Source: Acidobacteriota bacterium (lineage in GTDB: Bacteria > Acidobacteriota > Holophagae > Holophagales > Holophagaceae). From it: a DNA stretch of 64,000 nucleotides. The notes beneath the pieces are model-generated. The model ran no database searches. It was not told where the DNA came from and worked only from the letters and a program-made list of their open reading frames with translations. Location of the stretch: assembly GCA_005788175.1 (NCBI GenBank), contig SXYX01000012.1:124001-188000 (forward strand), in the 5' to 3' direction. Numbering within the stretch: position 1 is the first letter of the stretch; the number at the start of each line of letters is the position of its first letter. Below are positions 27,852-37,281 of this stretch, one piece after another. Both the position numbers and the translations under genes were made by a program.

Positions 27852-30292
27852 TCACTAATTCCGATTAGAGATCTAGATTCAACTAGGATAGGGACCAATT
27901 TGTCTCCGGAGCAATCAAAATTAACCTCTCCGGCAGGCACTGTTTCATAGCCGAGCATAAGTTCAGCCAATGGATCCTCCACCATTTTTTGTATGGCCCG
28001 ACGAAGGGGTCGTGCGCCATATGTACGATCTTTTGCTGTATTTTTAACCAATAAATCTACAGCATCTTGTGTGAGCGTGATGTGAAGTTTATGTTTAGAT
28101 AGCGTAGTGTTGACATCTTCAATCAAGAGTCGAACAATCTGGTTTAATTCTGACTCGCCTAGGCGATTGAATAGAACAGTTTCATCAATACGATTTAAAA
28201 ATTCAGGAGGAAATGTTCTCTTCAAAACTTTGAGGACATCGCTATGGCGTGCAGAATCTTTTGATGTATTTTCGAGAAATCCAACATTTTTGTCATTCAT
28301 CAATTCTTTTGAACCAATATTCGACGTAAGAATGATGATGGTGTTTTTAAAATCAACAATGTTGCCAAAAGCATCTGTAGCCTGTCCGTCGTCAAAAATC
28401 TGAAGAAGAATATGAACTAAATCTGGATGTGCTTTTTCAACTTCATCGAAAAGAATCACTGAATAAGGATTACGTCGAACGCGATCAGTCAGTAGGCCCC
28501 CTTCTTCGTAGCCGACATATCCTGGAGGGGCACCCAATAATTTGCTAACCTCAAATTTTTCCATGAACTCACTCATGTCAAATCTAATAACTTTTTTAGG
28601 ATCACCAAAAAGGAACCCAGCGAGTGTCTTTGCGAGTTCTGTTTTTCCAACTCCTGTGGGTCCTAGGAATAAGAAAGAGCCCATGGGTCGATTAGGATTC
28701 TTAAGACCTGTGCGGGCACGACGGACAGCACGCGCTACTGCACTAACCGCTGCCTCTTGGCCGATGACGCGTTGATTAATATGCTCTTCCATATGAACTA
28801 AATTACTTTTTTCTTCATTTTTCAGAGCCTTTACAGGCACGCCGGTCCACGAAGCAACCACTTCTTCGATGTCTTCCCCGGTGACAATTGGAAAGCTTTC
28901 ATACTCCGTCTTGATTGATGAAGATCGCTCTTTTTGGATAACTTCACGTAATTGTAGTTCTTTTTGACGGAGCAAGACAGCCTTTTCAAAATCTCGATTT
29001 AAGACGGCATCGTTCATATCATTGATAACTTTGTGCAGTTCCTGTTCGGGATTTTGCTCGCTGTTGGGTTGCTGATCCATTCTCAATTTGACTCGTGCAC
29101 CTGCTTCATCTAAGAGATCAATGGCTTTATCGGGTAAAAATCGATCAGCAATATATCTATTAGATAAATATACAGAGGCTTCGATAGCTTGGTTGTTATA
29201 GCGAACTCGATGGAAAAGTTCATAACGGTTTTTTATGCCAGTCAAAATAGTTAAAGATTCGGTTTCGTCGGGTGGATTGACTGTAACGGGCTGGAAACGG
29301 CGAACTAAACTGCGATCCTTATCGATATATTTTGCATATTCCTTGTGGGTCGTTGCACCGATACATTGAACTTCACCCCGGCTTAACGCAGGCTTGAGAA
29401 TATTCGCCGCATCAAGACTTCCCTCGGCAGCTCCCGTACCAATGAGCGAATGAATCTCGTCTATAAAGAGAACTACAGTAGGATCTTTTGTAGCTTCTGA
29501 AATAATGCTCTTGAGTCGCTCTTCAAACTGTCCGCGATATTTCGTACCCGCTACGACTAGGCTAAGATCAAGGGCAAAAATTCGTTTATCTTGAAGACTA
29601 AAAGGGACAGCACCTTCGTGTATTTTTTGAGCAAGGCCTTCCACGATTGCTGTTTTACCAACCCCGGCTTCACCAAGAAGAATGGGATTATTTTTTCGTC
29701 GTCGACTAAGGATCTGTATGATCCTTTCGATTTCTGTATCTCGGCCAACCAAATTATCAAAAATACCCTTTTCCGCCATCTCGCTTAAATTTCGGGCGAA
29801 CTCGGATAACAATGGGTGCTCTTTGCGTTTTTTAGTGCTTTTCTCCTCTTTTGTGGACTCAAGTAAAATTTCTCGAGCTTTACCTAAATCTGCACCCGAC
29901 TCCTTCAAGAGTTTTGCCGCCATTGACTCTTCTTCTTTGAGCATTCCTAATAAAAGATGTTCTGCACCGATGTGTTTATGATTTAGTTTGGAACTCTCAC
30001 TGGCTGCATGCTTGAGAATATTTTTAACTTCTTCTTCCATGGGGATATCAATTGAACTTGAATTCATTGACGATGTAATTTCCTTGGGTGTTAAAGCCGC
30101 AATTAATCGGTCTCTTAGTGAACTGATCTGAACACCCATTCGTTCTAGAAGATAGGTTGATGTTTTTTCGCTCTCCCTCATCAAACCTAAGAGTAAATGG
30201 CCGCTTGCAATTGTCTCTGAGCCAAATTGACTTGCTTCATAGCGTGCAAAGAACATTACGCGTCTTGCTTTTTCTGTGAATTTCTCGAACAA
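27848..30292 (-). CDS. clpC: ATP-dependent Clp protease ATPase subunit ClpC
   Basis: AAA+ unfoldase of 814 residues that feeds proteins to ClpP. Two Clp-N repeats (about 1-145), first AAA+ domain with Walker A G-E-A-G-V-G-K-T, a middle region with a UVR-like segment (about 415-450), and a second AAA+ domain with G-P-T-G-V-G-K-T and a C-terminal D2-small domain. This is the ClpC type rather than ClpA or ClpB. Start codon is TTG at 30292, with AAGGAG 7 nt upstream. The coupling clpC-bamA-ompH is unusual and noted below; clpP is not in this window. Confidence 0.93.
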   Translation of the reverse strand: MFEKFTEKARRVMFFARYEASQFGSETIASGHLLLGLMRESEKTSTYLLERMGVQISSLRDRLIAALTPKEITSSMNSSSIDIPMEEEVKNILKHAASESSKLNHKHIGAEHLLLGMLKEEESMAAKLLKESGADLGKAREILLESTKEEKSTKKRKEHPLLSEFARNLSEMAEKGIFDNLVGRDTEIERIIQILSRRRKNNPILLGEAGVGKTAIVEGLAQKIHEGAVPFSLQDKRIFALDLSLVVAGTKYRGQFEERLKSIISEATKDPTVVLFIDEIHSLIGTGAAEGSLDAANILKPALSRGEVQCIGATTHKEYAKYIDKDRSLVRRFQPVTVNPPDETESLTILTGIKNRYELFHRVRYNNQAIEASVYLSNRYIADRFLPDKAIDLLDEAGARVKLRMDQQPNSEQNPEQELHKVINDMNDAVLNRDFEKAVLLRQKELQLREVIQKERSSSIKTEYESFPIVTGEDIEEVVASWTGVPVKALKNEEKSNLVHMEEHINQRVIGQEAAVSAVARAVRRARTGLKNPNRPMGSFLFLGPTGVGKTELAKTLAGFLFGDPKKVIRFDMSEFMEKFEVSKLLGAPPGYVGYEEGGLLTDRVRRNPYSVILFDEVEKAHPDLVHILLQIFDDGQATDAFGNIVDFKNTIIILTSNIGSKELMNDKNVGFLENTSKDSARHSDVLKVLKRTFPPEFLNRIDETVLFNRLGESELNQIVRLLIEDVNTTLSKHKLHITLTQDAVDLLVKNTAKDRTYGARPLRRAIQKMVEDPLAELMLGYETVPAGEVNFDCSGDKLVPILVESRSLIGISE

Positions 30293-30469
30293 GCGAGGAC
30301 TCCTTCCCCAAAAAGGTGGGCTTGATGTGCCATACCCCCCTTCCCTGATTATCCCCTAAAATCTAACTTCCTCCTAAGTCGAAACGACCTGCTAAAATCA
30401 GACTGAGATTATTGAATTTTAATGGGCACTAATCTCACGATTATTACACTCTATAAATTTTGGAGTTAT

Positions 30470-31777
30470 ATGAGATCAGGCTCAAAAAACCTTGTGATTC
30501 TAGGTATGCAGTGGGGGGATGAGGGTAAGGGAAAAATTATCGATCTCCTGAGTCGAAATTTCTCATATGTTGTCCGCTTTCAAGGGGGCAATAATGCTGG
30601 ACATACGATTGTAGTTAACGGAGAAACCCTAGCCCTCCATCAGGTTCCTAGTGGAACCCTCCACCCAAAATGTTTTTTGGTAGTTGCGAATGGCGTAGTT
30701 CTAAATCTTGAGGTTTTCAATCAAGAGATAGACCGACTGAAGCAACGAGGAGTAGATGTTCTATCGCGACTAATGCTTAGCGAAAAGGCTCATGTAATTC
30801 TTCCTCACCACATCCTACTAGATCAATGGCGCGAAGGAGGCGCGGGACGTATCGGGACAACTGGACGAGGTATCGGTCCAGCATATGAGATGAAAAGCTC
30901 TCGGATGGGTGTTCGACTGGGTGATTTTTTACATCCCGAGACCCTACATACACGCATGGAATTGGGCTACCGAGAAGTAGCAGCAAGGTTAGGATCACAA
31001 TCGGCTTTACCCTCGCTTGAAGAGATAATCGAACGGACACAATCTTGGGTTGCCCCTTTAAAAAGATGCATTGGAAATACGCAAACACTTCTTTATGATG
31101 CCTGGGAACAAAAGTCGCCAATTCTTTTTGAAGGTGCACAAGCTTCTTTATTAGATATTGATCATGGGACATATCCGTATGTCACTTCTTCCAATTGCTC
31201 TGTTGGTGGTCTCCTCGCTGGAACCGGTCTATCGCATCATGCGATTGACATGGTATGTGGAGTGACAAAGGCTTATGCCACTCGCGTAGGAGATGGTCCC
31301 TTCCCTAGCGAAATAGATGGAAGCTTAGGGGAAACAATCCGAACTCGGGGTAAGGAATTCGGAACGACCACGGGTCGACCCCGTCGATGTGGTTGGTTTG
31401 ATATTCCTGTCGTTCGACACGGAGTTCAAATCAATGGTGCTGGTGGGTTAGCCATTATGAAACTTGATGTACTCGATGGACTTGAAGAGATCAAAATCAT
31501 CCTTGGCTACTCTGATGGATCTGGAGGTTTCACTCGTCATCTACCCGGGCATGAATCCGATTGGAAAGAAGTTAGCCCTATTGAAAAAACATTCAGAGGT
31601 TGGGGAAAAACGGCCGCATGTAAACAATGGTCAGATTTACCTAAAGAGGCTCAGACCTACCTCAAATTTATTGAGGACAATATGGGTTGCCCTATTGCTT
31701 ACGTCAGTACAGGAGCCGATCGGCGAGAGGGTTTCTTTATGTCGGACATTTTGAGCTCATTCATGGAACCATCCTGA
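30470..31777 (+). CDS. purA: Adenylosuccinate synthetase PurA
   Basis: GTP-dependent enzyme of 435 residues that joins IMP and aspartate on the way to AMP. Visible are G-M-Q-W-G-D-E-G-K-G-K (P-loop with catalytic Asp), N-N-A-G-H-T, G-T-T-G-R-G-I-G-P, and T-T-G-R-P-R-R-C-G-W. I start at ATG 30470, which has GGAG 4 nt upstream and fits the normal length; an ATG at 30422 in the same frame would add 16 unlike residues. Divergent from clpC across about 180 bp. Confidence 0.95.
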   Translation: MRSGSKNLVILGMQWGDEGKGKIIDLLSRNFSYVVRFQGGNNAGHTIVVNGETLALHQVPSGTLHPKCFLVVANGVVLNLEVFNQEIDRLKQRGVDVLSRLMLSEKAHVILPHHILLDQWREGGAGRIGTTGRGIGPAYEMKSSRMGVRLGDFLHPETLHTRMELGYREVAARLGSQSALPSLEEIIERTQSWVAPLKRCIGNTQTLLYDAWEQKSPILFEGAQASLLDIDHGTYPYVTSSNCSVGGLLAGTGLSHHAIDMVCGVTKAYATRVGDGPFPSEIDGSLGETIRTRGKEFGTTTGRPRRCGWFDIPVVRHGVQINGAGGLAIMKLDVLDGLEEIKIILGYSDGSGGFTRHLPGHESDWKEVSPIEKTFRGWGKTAACKQWSDLPKEAQTYLKFIEDNMGCPIAYVSTGADRREGFFMSDILSSFMEPS

Positions 31778-31801
31778 ATAAGATCTTGAAGTCTTACTTG
31801 A

Positions 31802-31831
31802 TTGAACCCGTAAGTTGGGAGAAACTAGTAA
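31802..31831 (+). promoter_or_regulatory. Candidate promoter of the tRNA-Lys/tRNA-Glu pair
   Basis: TTGAAC at 31802 and TAGTAA at 31826 are separated by 18 bp. The predicted start of transcription is near 31838, about 16 nt before tRNA-Lys. Consensus match is partial. Confidence 0.35.
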
Positions 31832-31853
31832 ATCTTGATGTACCAATACCTCA

Positions 31854-31928
31854 GGGTCTGTAGCTCAGCGGTAGAGCAGGAGCCTTTTAAGCTCTTGGTC
31901 GTGGGTTCGATCCCCACCGGACCCACCA
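31854..31928 (+). tRNA. tRNA-Lys (anticodon TTT)
   Basis: Cloverleaf with acceptor GGGTCTG pairing with CGGACCC (one G-U), discriminator A and encoded CCA. Anticodon loop CTTTTAA gives TTT. T-loop TTCGATC. It is followed 27 nt later by tRNA-Glu, likely on one precursor. Confidence 0.95.
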
Positions 31929-31955
31929 GTCAGTAGTATTCTTTGAGAACGGAAT

Positions 31956-32030
31956 GGAGCTATCGTCTAACGGTTAGGACAGCGCCCTTTCAAGGCGCTT
32001 GTACGGGTTCGAATCCCGTTAGCTCTACCA
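31956..32030 (+). tRNA. tRNA-Glu (anticodon TTC)
   Basis: Cloverleaf with anticodon loop CTTTCAA (anticodon TTC), T-loop TTCGAAT, discriminator A and encoded CCA. The acceptor stem GGAGCTA pairs with TAGCTCT, with a G-U at the first pair. A T-rich tail (TTTTTT) follows 5 nt later. Confidence 0.95.
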
Positions 32031-32069
32031 ATCTTTTTTGTCGATTTCATGTATAGCAAACCTCTAATC

Positions 32070-33149
32070 TTAGGATTGCTCTTCAGTATTTTGGATAGTA
32101 GGTTGCCCTTCCATTAATTGGTCCATTTTCTTCAGCTGAGAATCGAGGCCTCCACGACCTATAAGTTTTGTTCGAGCCCTTTCCCAGGCCTCCGACGCCT
32201 TTGTCAAGCGCTGTTGAATTTCTTCGAAATCTTCAGTGAAACCCTCAAATTTTTTGAGGGCATTCTGAGCCAAAGAGAGAATATGACTTATATTTTTGAT
32301 TTGAGATTGACTCTTATGGAAATCCATAATGATACGAACGAGTCCAACAATGTTACCCGGGCAAACTACGATTACATTCTTCTTGTAGGCTTCCTCTACA
32401 ATCCCATTACGATAGGCCAAGAAATAGACATCTTCAATCGGGATAAACATGATCACTGCAGAAATATTTTTTCCTGGATACAGTCGGCTATAGTCTTTAT
32501 TGGCGAGCTGTTGAACATGAGTTTTGACCCCATCGCAGACAGCACCTTCAAGTTCAGCCATACGTTCAGCATCCTTAATCTTCTCGTCCTGATATTTCAG
32601 TAACTCCAAATAAGGTAGTAGGGTGACCTTGGAATCCAGAACTAATTGATGATCATCGGGCAAAAAAAGAAGGATATCTAGGCGCATTCGATTACCGTCA
32701 CTGCTAGCTTCAGCCTGCACTTCAAAATGAAGTTTTGGTTGCATACCACAAGCTAATAAGATTGATTCAAGAACTTTTTCACCCCAAGCACCTCTGACAG
32801 CACTCTTGCCCTTGAGGGCTTCGGTTAAAAGTTGGGTATCCTCTGAAATTTTAACTTGCGCATCATTCATTAATTTGATTTCCGTTGTAAGAGCAGTTCT
32901 TTGTTCTGTTTCATTAGTATGAATTTGATCTAAGCGCTTTCTTAAATCAGAGATCGTATCCTTGAATGGATCGAGTACGCTTTTTATTTCCTGCTGTTGT
33001 ATCAATCTGAGATCAGAAGATTGTTCCTTCAGAGTGGATTCTGCAACCTGTTTGAATTCCTTCTGTAGTTTCTCGTGATTTTGTAGGCGATTTGATGCCC
33101 AAAAATACCCCAAAATGAAGCCTAATAAGATGCCTAAACCCATCATCAT
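32070..33149 (-). CDS. rmuC: DNA recombination protein RmuC homologue
   Basis: Protein of 359 residues. One N-terminal hydrophobic segment (about 1-19), then a coiled coil (about 20-110), then the RmuC domain with G-A-W-G-E-x-x-L-E-x-I-L and D-S-K-V (nuclease-like fold). RmuC limits recombination at inverted repeats in E. coli, by an unclear mechanism. Single gene between tRNA-Glu and ilvE. Family call is good; molecular role poorly known. Confidence 0.88.
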   Translation of the reverse strand: MMMGLGILLGFILGYFWASNRLQNHEKLQKEFKQVAESTLKEQSSDLRLIQQQEIKSVLDPFKDTISDLRKRLDQIHTNETEQRTALTTEIKLMNDAQVKISEDTQLLTEALKGKSAVRGAWGEKVLESILLACGMQPKLHFEVQAEASSDGNRMRLDILLFLPDDHQLVLDSKVTLLPYLELLKYQDEKIKDAERMAELEGAVCDGVKTHVQQLANKDYSRLYPGKNISAVIMFIPIEDVYFLAYRNGIVEEAYKKNVIVVCPGNIVGLVRIIMDFHKSQSQIKNISHILSLAQNALKKFEGFTEDFEEIQQRLTKASEAWERARTKLIGRGGLDSQLKKMDQLMEGQPTIQNTEEQS

Positions 33150-33225
33150 CGAAATACCTCCAAGATCAACATATTGGTGGGAGATTAGTAAAACAGATTT
33201 AAAAAAAAAGAAAAGAGGATGATTT

Positions 33226-34359
33226 TTAAGGGATTAGATGCAACCATCCATAAGAATCTTGTATGACACCATGCTGAATGTCTAAAAGGTAATCCCTCAG
33301 TCGAACTGCTATTGGGCCGGGTTCACCTTGATTGATAAGCCACGAATCAGATTTTGATTTAACCTCACGAATTGGTGTGATTACAGCAGCCGTTCCACAA
33401 GCGAATGATTCACTGAATTCTCCAGAAATAGATTTGTCTTTCCACTCTTGTACAGAGATAGTGCGTTCAGAAAAATCCCAACCTAAATCTTTAGAAATTT
33501 GCATCAAGCTTGAACGAGTAATTCCGCTAAGAATGGTACCGGTAAGATTGGGTGTTACTAGGCAGATCTTGTTATTATTTGTTTCCACGAGGCATATGTT
33601 CATCCCACTCATTTCTTCTAAATATTGGTGCTCATTGGCATCGAGCCAAACTACTTGATCACATCCATTATCGATAGCTTGTTTCTGTCCGATCAAACTT
33701 GCACCATAATTTCCGGCAAATTTTGCTGCTCCTGTTCCACCTGGAGCAGCACGAATATAATCTTCGCTAAGCCATACATTGAAAGATTTACCTTTAGGAA
33801 AATAGGATCCGCTAGGTGAAGCAAATAAAACAAATTGATATGTTGAAGAGGGACGAACGCCTAAAGCTGCCTCTGTAGCAAACATTAAGGGTCTTACATA
33901 TAGGCTCTCACCTCGAATCTGAGGGACCCATGAGCGATCTTGACTAACAAGGGCTTGGGCAGCGCTCACGAAGAGATCTTCAGGAATGGAAGGCATTGCC
34001 AAGCGAGCAGCACTTTGATTCATTCGTTTAGCATTTTCGAGCGGACGAAACAAAGCAATAGTCCCATTTTGCTGATAATAGGCCTTGAATCCCTCGAAAA
34101 TGGATTGCCCATAATGAAGAACACTTGCAGCAGGATCTAGCGAGAGGGGTCCATAAGGCTGAAGCACTGGTGTAGACCAACCTGAAGAGGAGTCATATTG
34201 ACTCATGATCATATGTTCAGTGAAAATTTTTCCAAAGCCTGGATTCGTCATGACTTTTTCACGTTCAGATTTTGATAAGACTTCACCAAGGGGCTTTAAT
34301 TCAATTTTCATGCCATCTTTCACAAAATGGGCCCGCATACTCGGACCAATATCACTCAA
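33226..34359 (-). CDS. ilvE: Branched-chain amino acid aminotransferase IlvE (BCAT type)
   Basis: Fold-type IV PLP enzyme of 377 residues for the last step of Leu, Ile and Val synthesis or the first of their breakdown. It is the longer BCAT form: L-H-Y-G-Q-S-I-F-E-G-F-K-A-Y, R-P-L-x-N, and the PLP lysine in G-T-G-A-A-K-F-A-G-N-Y-G. F-A-C-G-T-A-A near the C-terminus binds cofactor phosphate. The start is probably TTG at 34359, with GGAGG 4 nt upstream; ATG at 34338 is another option. It is downstream of engB on the same strand after 38 nt. Confidence 0.93.
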   Translation of the reverse strand: MSDIGPSMRAHFVKDGMKIELKPLGEVLSKSEREKVMTNPGFGKIFTEHMIMSQYDSSSGWSTPVLQPYGPLSLDPAASVLHYGQSIFEGFKAYYQQNGTIALFRPLENAKRMNQSAARLAMPSIPEDLFVSAAQALVSQDRSWVPQIRGESLYVRPLMFATEAALGVRPSSTYQFVLFASPSGSYFPKGKSFNVWLSEDYIRAAPGGTGAAKFAGNYGASLIGQKQAIDNGCDQVVWLDANEHQYLEEMSGMNICLVETNNNKICLVTPNLTGTILSGITRSSLMQISKDLGWDFSERTISVQEWKDKSISGEFSESFACGTAAVITPIREVKSKSDSWLINQGEPGPIAVRLRDYLLDIQHGVIQDSYGWLHLIP

Positions 34360-34397
34360 TCATCCTCCAATAAGAGGCTGAGATCAAGAGAAGTTCT

Positions 34398-35012
34398 TCA
34401 GAGTTCTAGATGTTTTTGCATATCGAGAACTAGGCGATCTATTCCAAGGGATTCACGAGAACTGACCCACAAAACTGCTTCAAGATCGATGGATAAAACC
34501 TCACAAAGTTTTTTTTGTTTACCCGATCGTTCGGAGGGACGTAATTGATCATATTTAGTAGCAACGATGGTGTAAGGAATATGTTTCTGGAATAGCCAAG
34601 CCTGCATATCAATATCCCGATCAGTAGGACCCACATAGGCGTCGACGCATAAATAAACCATTTTTATGGTCGCTCGAGAACTCAAATAAGATTCAATTAA
34701 TAAATTCCAACGATCTTTGTCCTCAATCGGTCCCCGCGCAAAACCATATCCAGGACAGTCGATTAATAATCGCTCGCGGGGAGCTTGATAGACATTTAAA
34801 TTTCTTGTTCGACCCGGCGTTTTACTCGTTTGTGCAATATTTTTTTGTTGAGCTACCGCATTGATCAGCGAGGATTTTCCAACGTTACTTCTACCCACGA
34901 TGACAATTTCACACTCGCAGAATCCAATTTGATCTACTGCGCTAGCACTCTTTACAAAAGATAAAGTCAATCGAGCAGGGTTCATGGCTATAGATTCCGG
35001 TAGATTCTTCAT
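34398..35012 (-). CDS. engB: Ribosome biogenesis GTPase EngB (YsxC/YihA)
   Basis: Single-domain GTPase of about 204 residues needed for large ribosomal subunit assembly. G1 is G-R-S-N-V-G-K-S-S, G3 is D-C-P-G-Y-G, and G4 is T-K-Y-D (normally T-K-x-D). Two starts are possible, ATG 35012 or ATG 34985; both leave the GTPase core whole. Confidence 0.93.
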   Translation of the reverse strand: MKNLPESIAMNPARLTLSFVKSASAVDQIGFCECEIVIVGRSNVGKSSLINAVAQQKNIAQTSKTPGRTRNLNVYQAPRERLLIDCPGYGFARGPIEDKDRWNLLIESYLSSRATIKMVYLCVDAYVGPTDRDIDMQAWLFQKHIPYTIVATKYDQLRPSERSGKQKKLCEVLSIDLEAVLWVSSRESLGIDRLVLDMQKHLEL

Positions 35013-35053
35013 TGTAAGGGATGACCGATGGGACTCTAAATTCGTCCGTTTAG

Positions 35054-35302
35054 ACTAAACTGGAAGTTGATCAAGGAATTCATAAAAGTCCTATCCCCAA
35101 GACGATAAATGGACCGGTTCGCCTGTCGTTAGGATCAGCTACGGGATCTGTGCATCTTGAAAACGTCTCAGGAAAAATGTCTTTTACCGATGACAGGGGG
35201 TTCGTTTTTCAAGGACGTCGATTATTCACTGCTAACGTCCCTGGCTCTAACCAAAAAATTAAAGTTTCAACGGACATCGGATCAATCGAAGTTGTTCAAT
35301 AA
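35054..35302 (+). pseudogene. Fragment of an adhesin-like (DUF4097-type) gene
   Basis: A plus-strand frame of 82 codons runs from just after a TAG at 35051 to TAA at 35300. It reads like the C-terminal end of a repetitive beta-strand protein: P-V-R-L-S-L-G-S-A-T-G-S-V-H-L-E-N-V-S-G, then K-V-S-T-D-I-G-S-I-E-V-V-Q and stop. This resembles DUF4097 / putative adhesin proteins. No ATG or GTG with a binding site sits at its left end; the first internal starts would leave under 51 residues. It looks like a remnant whose 5' part is gone; a short ATG frame (34984-35058) lies upstream in another frame. Its end overlaps the end of purC by 7 nt. Confidence 0.45.
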
Positions 35303-36192
35303 ACGCTAATCTTGATGTCTAACTTTTCAGCTAGGGCAAAATATCTACGTTGAATTTCTTCCACAATGCGATCGGGGAGAAAAGGTGCGGGAGAGGTTTT
35401 ATTCCATGTAACTTGTTTTTCGAGATAGTCACGGAGGTATTGCTTATCAAGGCTAGGAGGTTGAGAGCCTGGAGACCATTGATCTTGAAACCAGTACCGA
35501 CTAGAATCGGGGGTCAGCGCTTCATCGATCAGTATGAGATCTCCATTAAAAAGCTCCCCAAATTCAAATTTAGTATCCGCCAGTATGATACCCTTGGCCT
35601 CAACCAAAGCCTGGCCATGTTGATATAAAATCAAAGATTTTTCTTTCAGTTGAGATGCTTTAGCGGAGCCCAATATCTTTTGCATGTGATCAAAAGTAAT
35701 GTTTTCATCGTGGCCCGACTGAGCCTTAATGGCTGGCGTAAATAGGGGCTCCGGCAGACGGGAACCAAGGAAAAGACCCTCAGGTAATTGATATCCTGCC
35801 ACCTGACCAGAGGCTTGGTATTCCTTCCAGGCTGAGCCAGCCAAATAACCACGCACGACACATTCGACGGGAATGGGTTCTGTTTTCAGCACACGCATAA
35901 CCCGCCCTTCAAGGTTGTTCTTTTGCTGACGCACTGATGCGGGAAGACCATCAAAATCTATGGGTCTAACATGATGAGGCATAAACGGTGTTAGGGAATC
36001 AAACCAAAAATGGGTAATGGCGGTGAGGATTTTCCCTTTATTGGGAATTCCATTGGGCATAATACAATCAAACGCGCTAATACGGTCTGTAGCGACAATC
36101 AATAATTCAGATCCTAAATCATAAACATCTCTGACCTTCCCTTTTCTGAATATAGGAAGAGGTAACGAGGTATATAATAATGCAGAACTCAC
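35296..36192 (-). CDS. purC: SAICAR synthetase PurC
   Basis: Phosphoribosylaminoimidazole-succinocarboxamide synthase, 298 residues, joining CAIR and aspartate in purine synthesis. Motifs G-K-V-R-D-V-Y, D-R-I-S-A-F-D, V-E-C-V-V-R-G-Y and S-G-H-D-E-N-I-T-F are clear. It is the longer form (about 300 residues) rather than the 240-residue E. coli type. Start overlaps the stop of the upstream 348-residue gene by 4 nt. Confidence 0.95.
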   Translation of the reverse strand: MSSALLYTSLPLPIFRKGKVRDVYDLGSELLIVATDRISAFDCIMPNGIPNKGKILTAITHFWFDSLTPFMPHHVRPIDFDGLPASVRQQKNNLEGRVMRVLKTEPIPVECVVRGYLAGSAWKEYQASGQVAGYQLPEGLFLGSRLPEPLFTPAIKAQSGHDENITFDHMQKILGSAKASQLKEKSLILYQHGQALVEAKGIILADTKFEFGELFNGDLILIDEALTPDSSRYWFQDQWSPGSQPPSLDKQYLRDYLEKQVTWNKTSPAPFLPDRIVEEIQRRYFALAEKLDIKISVY

Positions 36193-37235
36193 GAGGTTAG
36201 CCCCTCGATCTTTTTAGGAGTGGGTGCATTCCAAGGAATTGCCTCGGGTAGAAGTCGATAGCGATTCATCACCGTGATCCATTGAGTTAATTCTTTTTCA
36301 TGGAGTGGTTGAGTAGAGTTTAAAGGATCCCTCGACATAAATTTACTGATTTCTGCTGAACTGAGACCCAATTGATCAGGTAAGTTCTCATAGTCATAAT
36401 AGGGACCTTTAGAAGGTCGCTCATGAAGTCGATAATTAAAAGTTGATTTGAGCACTTCTCCAGAAAAAGTGCGATCGAGTTCGGTAGCTGCATCCATATA
36501 CGGTATGGGGTCTTTTCCCCTGAGCGAATTCGTTTGGGCAAGACCTAAATAGTATTTAGCATTGATTCGATTTCGAGACATCAGGCTCTCGAACGAGACT
36601 TGTGCCTTTTCAATTTTACCAAGTGCAATTTGTAATTCTGCTTTGGTACAAAGTGCCTCCTCTGAATCAGGGTTTACCAATAGCCAGCGCTTCGTCAATT
36701 CATAGGCGTCTACTATTTGATGAGTTTGTTTAAGATAATGAACCATGCGACGAAGTAAGGCTGGATCTTGGGGAGCCATAATTAGACCCCGTGATAAAAA
36801 TTCGATATATTGGATTTCATCTTGTTCTTCTTCCATTTGAAAGATCCATTCCTTCAGGATTTCAACCTGCCTAGACATTTCGAAACGAAGTGTGCTGCGA
36901 TTTGGATCAACAGGATGAAAACACTGTACACCGACCCACCATAGGTTAGGTTTCTCATTCATTTTCATTTTCTTGAGTTCGAGATCCAAGGCATGAATAA
37001 CTAACTTAAGATAGTCAAACCACAGGGGAGGCATGGGGTTTTTTACTACCCGTCGGAACTCGCGTTGAAAATTTTCGAGTGGAAGAGTATCGCTAATCTT
37101 AATGGACTGTCTGAGAATCTGAAATCCAGCCTGAATCGTTCCATCTCTACCATCGTGATACGCTACGCGAAGGTAGAGTTGATTGGTCAGTGGATCAAAT
37201 TCATCCAAAAACATGAAGCGCAAAGCGAAGCCCAT
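36189..37235 (-). CDS. Unrecognised protein with TPR-like repeats
   Basis: Protein of 348 residues with no signal peptide. The N-terminal half (to about 140) is not recognised. Residues about 155-265 contain helical repeats resembling tetratricopeptide units (for example A-Y-E-L-T-K-R-W-L-L-V-N-P-D-S-E-E-A, then A-L-G-K-I-E-K-A-Q-V-S-F-E-S-L), which usually bind other proteins. The C-terminus is not recognised. It lies between atpC and purC on the same strand and overlaps purC (ATGA). A second ATG, 7 codons in, is a possible start. Function unknown. Confidence 0.6.
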   Translation of the reverse strand: MGFALRFMFLDEFDPLTNQLYLRVAYHDGRDGTIQAGFQILRQSIKISDTLPLENFQREFRRVVKNPMPPLWFDYLKLVIHALDLELKKMKMNEKPNLWWVGVQCFHPVDPNRSTLRFEMSRQVEILKEWIFQMEEEQDEIQYIEFLSRGLIMAPQDPALLRRMVHYLKQTHQIVDAYELTKRWLLVNPDSEEALCTKAELQIALGKIEKAQVSFESLMSRNRINAKYYLGLAQTNSLRGKDPIPYMDAATELDRTFSGEVLKSTFNYRLHERPSKGPYYDYENLPDQLGLSSAEISKFMSRDPLNSTQPLHEKELTQWITVMNRYRLLPEAIPWNAPTPKKIEGLTS

Positions 37236-37281
37236 AACCTACAGATTACAAGGGCTTGAAGGAGGTGGGTAGTGACCTTGT

